DNA of 34,452 bases. Source: a virus. Of the stretch, positions 31,281 to 34,452 are shown piece by piece (position 1 is the stretch's first letter; each line of letters begins with the position of its first letter). The stretch spans positions 1 through 34,452 of IMG/VR virus record IMGVR_UViG_3300009329_000015; one strand, 5' to 3'. The position numbers were made by a program, and so were the translations under genes. A model generated the notes under the pieces. The model did no database searches. It was not told where the DNA came from and saw only the letters and a list, made by a program, of their open reading frames with translations.

Positions 31281-31738
31281 TGGCTTTAACCCAAGGAGCA
31301 TGGACAGAGACTACAGTAAATAATCACTATGTTGCTCAATGTGACGTTGTGGCTACGACAGCAGAATCTATCAGCGCGACCTTAAAGACACCCACTGGAT
31401 TGGACACATCTAAGTCTTTTCTGCTTATTGTAAATTCGGAGGCAGCTACGTTGGATGGTGCTACATTACCAGTAGATATTTATGCTGGTTACTCAGACTC
31501 ATTCGCCCTATCTGTTGCTGGTGCAGTGTTGACTGTAACGGATGGTGTATTGCTTAATCCTGATGTAATAGCAGATGTCAAAACTGCTGCTGGGGCTACA
31601 ATAGTAGACCCTAATCTGAATATAGCAGATGATGCCGATGATTTGGTAAGAGGACAGGAAGTTCCATACTATGGGTTTGTTCTTGATGGCGCAAGTACTC
31701 TTGCTGCTGCAACGTGTAGGTTCATGGTTATACAATAA
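31280..31738 (+). CDS. Beta-rich structural protein (152 aa)
   Basis: The protein is Ala/Thr/Val/Asp-rich and strand-like (SISATLKTPTGLD, LSVAGAVLTVTDGVLL) without enzyme motifs. GGTGGCC lies before the ATG, which overlaps the glycosyltransferase stop as TAATG. It is probably a head decoration or minor structural protein, and a candidate acceptor for the glycosyltransferase. Confidence 0.6.
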   Translation: MALTQGAWTETTVNNHYVAQCDVVATTAESISATLKTPTGLDTSKSFLLIVNSEAATLDGATLPVDIYAGYSDSFALSVAGAVLTVTDGVLLNPDVIADVKTAAGATIVDPNLNIADDADDLVRGQEVPYYGFVLDGASTLAAATCRFMVIQ

Positions 31739-32898
31739 TGGCAACTTTCAAAGTCAGAATAGAGGATATGGTTGGGTCAGTCAGTGACGATGATTTCCTT
31801 AGCGATGCCTTAACTGATGAAGCTGCGAGCATTCTAGACCTACTTCCTGAGCAAAAGGTGAGAGATTTTACTAAATCTACACCAGTCACTACAATTGGAC
31901 TTACTGCGCCTGGTGAGAGGATAGTAGAAGTACTTAATACTCCAGGCTACCCAGCGAAGGAAGTATCTCCAAATGTTGGTAAGCTAGCAACAGACTCTAA
32001 TTCGCTATATTTTACGTCAGAGAGAGATCCAGTTTACTATCTTGATCCTTCTGTACGCAAGTATTTCATAGTGAGCGATGGAGAGAAAGCTACTGGAAAC
32101 TTTATATCAATAGCATATCCTACAATAGCACATGGAGATACTCCAGGAACTTTAGCTTCTGGGGATAAGTACCCAAAGGACATGGAAGGTCTATTGGTGT
32201 TAGGCGCGGCTATACGATGCATGCCGAGGTTGATGGCAGATGGTCGTGGTAAGTTACCAGGAGCTTTGTCTATAACTGCAACTGCTCCTACTGTAGCTGA
32301 TGCTCCAAGCTTTACATACACTGATGCTGCTGCAACTTCAGTCTCAGCTGTTACTGTTGGGTCTTTAGGGACAGCACCGACATACACTAAGCCTACAACT
32401 TCTGTCAGTTGGACAGTGTTCGACACCGCAATTGGTAACGATGATGTTGAGATAGCTGAGTCACACACTCGTAAAGAGAATACACGCTTAAGTGAGTACA
32501 CAGCCGATATACAGAACGAACTTAATGAATTTAATAAAGAGTTGGCCGTTTATCAATCTACTGTGCAGGATGCGATGAAAGATGCAGATATGGCCCAGCA
32601 AAAGGCTGTAGTTGATGCACAGCAGGCAACGTCTGTAGATATACAGAATCGAGCAAAGCAGCTTGAGCAAGCTATCACAGAATATTCAGCTACTCTTCAG
32701 AAGTTTAATAGCGATCTTCAGCGCTATGGGGCGTTGGTGAATACAGAAGTTCAGGATCACGTCAATACAATACAGAATTTTATGGCTAATCATAACCAAT
32801 TACTTGCTGAGTGGCGTGCTTTAAAAGAAGATTATAATGGTAAACTTACGTTGTTGCTGAAGAGGTACGATGTATTACCCTCAGAAAAGAGGAATTAG
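31738..32898 (+). CDS. Structural protein with C-terminal coiled coil (386 aa)
   Basis: The N-terminal ~190 residues are globular (VEVLNTPGYPAKEVSP, then LLVLGAAIRCMPRL). A Thr/Ala/Pro/Val-rich linker follows, and the last ~150 residues are one long coiled coil (NELNEFNKELAVYQSTVQDAM to the end). This layout suits a neck, connector or fibre-associated protein. It precedes the connector pair, supporting a head-tail interface role (inference). Confidence 0.6.
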   Translation: MATFKVRIEDMVGSVSDDDFLSDALTDEAASILDLLPEQKVRDFTKSTPVTTIGLTAPGERIVEVLNTPGYPAKEVSPNVGKLATDSNSLYFTSERDPVYYLDPSVRKYFIVSDGEKATGNFISIAYPTIAHGDTPGTLASGDKYPKDMEGLLVLGAAIRCMPRLMADGRGKLPGALSITATAPTVADAPSFTYTDAAATSVSAVTVGSLGTAPTYTKPTTSVSWTVFDTAIGNDDVEIAESHTRKENTRLSEYTADIQNELNEFNKELAVYQSTVQDAMKDADMAQQKAVVDAQQATSVDIQNRAKQLEQAITEYSATLQKFNSDLQRYGALVNTEVQDHVNTIQNFMANHNQLLAEWRALKEDYNGKLTLLLKRYDVLPSEKRN

Positions 32899-32901
32899 AG
32901 T

Positions 32902-33204
32902 ATGACCCTACAAGAAATGATTGAAGAGGTTAAACAGGCATTCCCAGGAGTCCCAGATAAGCAAATTACTAATATGCTTAATAGGGCTATGGATGAGTTC
33001 TGTGAGGAAACCGAGATATTGACTGATACGGCCTCCCTGACAGAACAGGCAGACGCACGTTACTATCCTTTAACTGCTGGGTTGTGGGCTGGGCTGGAAA
33101 ATACTGGAGAGGTATTAAAGATCAGGCAAGTTGATTACGACGATGAGCCTATAAAAAGATTTATTGGAAGACCTGACGATACAGATCTTACGGAGGCATC
33201 ATAA
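32902..33204 (+). CDS. Head-tail adaptor-like protein, first half (100 aa)
   Basis: The start MTLQEMIEEVKQAFPGVPDKQITNMLNRAMDEFCEETEIL has the helical pattern of phage connector (gp6/P22 gp4-type) adaptors, in which a small N-terminal helical bundle contacts the portal. A strand region (EVLKIRQVDYDDEPIKR) follows, then the frame stops. The gene after it supplies the kind of C-terminal half such proteins usually have. Confidence 0.6.
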   Translation: MTLQEMIEEVKQAFPGVPDKQITNMLNRAMDEFCEETEILTDTASLTEQADARYYPLTAGLWAGLENTGEVLKIRQVDYDDEPIKRFIGRPDDTDLTEAS

Positions 33205-33560
33205 TGGCACAAGTTACATGGTGGACTAAAGGAGGAGAGAATAAGCTAGGGGTAGGTTCCTTGGAGGGTAATGATATGTCTACTCTCTCAAGTAGCACAA
33301 AAACTATTCGTATCCACTATGTCAAGAAGGATGTTAATTTTACTACAAACTTAGCATCTGAGCCTAGCTTCCCACCTCAGTTTCATGAAGCGTTAATGTT
33401 TCATGTGATGCAGAGACTGTATGCCAAGGAACAAAATTTACAGATGGCTGGCTGGTATAGGAGTCAGTATAAAGATGTTCTTATACGAGCAAAAAAGCAT
33501 GCTAATATGAACTTGCAGGGAGATGGATATAGTTTAGTCCTTCATCAGCAAGTTAGTTAA
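33204..33560 (+). CDS. Head-tail adaptor-like protein, second half (118 aa)
   Basis: The sequence has a strand region (TIRIHYVKKDVNFT) and then PPQFHEALMFHVMQRLYAKEQNL with a long C-terminal helix, the usual end of adaptor proteins that take an FHEALM-type helix. The ATG overlaps the previous stop, and GGAGG stands 7 bases upstream. Together with the preceding gene it would form one adaptor-like chain, so this may be a gene fission. Confidence 0.6.
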   Translation: MAQVTWWTKGGENKLGVGSLEGNDMSTLSSSTKTIRIHYVKKDVNFTTNLASEPSFPPQFHEALMFHVMQRLYAKEQNLQMAGWYRSQYKDVLIRAKKHANMNLQGDGYSLVLHQQVS

Positions 33561-33616
33561 CAATAAAGTGTCCATGTCAATACTCAAGGGCGGTAAGGCA
33601 CTAGAAAGGAAACAAG

Positions 33617-34186
33617 ATGAGTAATAAATCTAAAGGAACTGTCAAAGAGGCTGCAGCCGTAACCCTTAGCAGTTTTTTCAACGTAAAAGAGCGTATAGAC
33701 ATCTCAAGTCAGGCACATGCTGCAAGGGCTATTGCTAGTGATACTGATGTTGTTGAATTATTAAGCGATTCTGCTGTATATTATAGATTTGACACAATAG
33801 ATGCTGATGATGTACTTACAATTACATCCGTCGCTGACAATGGTGGTGTTGCTGTATTTACTTCAGTTGCACATGGCTTATCAAATGGTAATGTCATAGT
33901 TATTCGTGGCTGTTCAGATGAAACTTATAATGTTATGGGAACTGTTGCTAATAAAGCTACCGATACTTTTGAGATTGGTATTGCATACACTGCTACTGAT
34001 ACTGGTGAGTGTGGTGTAATTACTGATACGATCTCTGCTAATAATGATATAATTTTGCCTGGTGGTACAGTTATACAGCGTAGCATACCAGAGGGTGAAC
34101 AAGCAGACAGAAATGATATACTTGTTGTACACTTTAAGCAAGAAACAAGTGCTGTAACTAGCTATATTCGCTTTATTGAGCTGTAG
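33617..34186 (+). CDS. Beta-rich structural protein with SVAHGLSNG-type domain (189 aa)
   Basis: After a charged N-terminus the protein is strand-rich. VAHGLSNGNVIVIRGC and ATDTFEIGIAY form a small beta-domain often found in phage structural proteins and sometimes labelled as E1 FCCH-like. That label has no link to the ubiquitin-like genes elsewhere in this window. The last third (DISANNDIILPGGTVIQRSIPEG type strands) is also beta. Likely a tail or head surface protein. AAGGAAACAAG precedes the ATG. Confidence 0.65.
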   Translation: MSNKSKGTVKEAAAVTLSSFFNVKERIDISSQAHAARAIASDTDVVELLSDSAVYYRFDTIDADDVLTITSVADNGGVAVFTSVAHGLSNGNVIVIRGCSDETYNVMGTVANKATDTFEIGIAYTATDTGECGVITDTISANNDIILPGGTVIQRSIPEGEQADRNDILVVHFKQETSAVTSYIRFIEL

Positions 34187-34194
34187 GAGGAATT

Positions 34195-34452
34195 ATGTTT
34201 AATAAATTAATGTCTTCAATAGGTGTTGGTGGAACAGTAGAAGAGGGTGAGGTTAACTACCCTTCTTTGTATGTAGATAATAGCTTAAGTGCTACAGCCC
34301 AATATGTAAAAGCTGCTGATGGTGGCGGTACGTCGTCCCTTTCATTGTCCACTGGCAACGTCGGCTTGGGTGTAACGCCGGAAGCGTGGACAACCTATAC
34401 TGTTGAGCAAATTGGCATAAAAGGGTCAATTTTCTCGTCACCTTCTGATGGT
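34195..34452 (+). CDS. Tail fibre/spike-like protein, 3' end outside window
   Basis: The ATG at 34195 follows GTAGGAGGAATT and the frame stays open to the last base (86 codons). The text LSLSTGNVGLGVTPEAWTTY resembles the repeat sections of phage fibre and spike proteins that use GLGV/GIGT-type motifs. The rest lies beyond the window, so the receptor-binding part is not visible. Confidence 0.6.
   Translation, partial: MFNKLMSSIGVGGTVEEGEVNYPSLYVDNSLSATAQYVKAADGGGTSSLSLSTGNVGLGVTPEAWTTYTVEQIGIKGSIFSSPSDG

Noticed and set aside
33617-34186. Beta-domain that may be labelled E1 FCCH, as if tied to the ubiquitin-like cassette
   Set aside because: This small beta-domain is common in phage structural proteins and the gene lies in the structural operon on the other strand.

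Overview
The window is a piece of a low-GC tailed bacteriophage genome (Caudoviricetes). It has a rightward head/packaging operon (T4-type large terminase, large portal, scaffold-like protein, major capsid protein, connector genes, start of a tail protein gene), part of a very large virion or ejected protein at the left edge, and a long leftward early/replication operon. Genes are short, tightly packed and mostly overlap by ATGA or TAATG. Shine-Dalgarno sites are strong, and two promoters look like bacterial sigma70 sites. The large portal and large ejected-type protein suggest a podovirus-like virion, but no tail genes that would settle this are visible. The host cannot be named; the sugar-nucleotide genes weakly suggest a Gram-negative host.

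Layout. 1-4074 (+): 3' part of a giant virion-type protein. 4119-5140 (-): two small membrane proteins, a metallophosphoesterase and a coiled-coil protein. 5227-8869 (-): replication/recombination block with a Holliday-junction-resolvase-like nuclease, a primase-helicase fusion, a probable ssDNA-binding protein and a Sak4-type RecA-like ATPase. 9006-12124 (-): the main discovery, an apparent ubiquitin-like conjugation cassette made of an E1/ThiF-like enzyme, a JAMM/JAB isopeptidase with a perfect metal motif, a 449-residue protein with a plausible E2-like core plus a cysteine cluster, and a 66-residue beta-grasp protein ending exactly in Gly-Gly. 12102-18880 (-): about 20 small accessory genes, including four paralogues sharing an RSGL motif and several Cys-rich proteins. 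18881-19410: divergent control region with a strong rightward promoter. 19411-21283 (+): small genes plus a shortened sugar-nucleotide dehydrogenase and acetyltransferase pair (WlbA/WlbB-like). 21284-21488: a repeat-flanked palindrome. 21489-24452: small genes, a putative small terminase and the large terminase. 24458-34452: a second promoter, then the head genes, with a two-domain glycosyltransferase embedded among them.

How the parts may work together. The leftward operon probably runs early, expressing small host-directed proteins first and then the ubiquitin-like cassette and the recombination/replication enzymes. Many leftward genes are preceded by a stem-loop followed closely by a ribosome site of the form A(A/T)(C/T)AAGGAG; two of these elements look like degenerate tRNAs. 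They may terminate, process or stabilise transcripts so that each gene is dosed separately. The beta-grasp gene is GC-richer than its neighbours and is followed by a strong hairpin, which fits abundant modifier made with scarcer enzymes. The rightward operon couples packaging and head assembly with sugar-modification functions, hinting at glycosylation of a virion or cell-surface component. All functional assignments come from reading motifs by eye; no database search was run.
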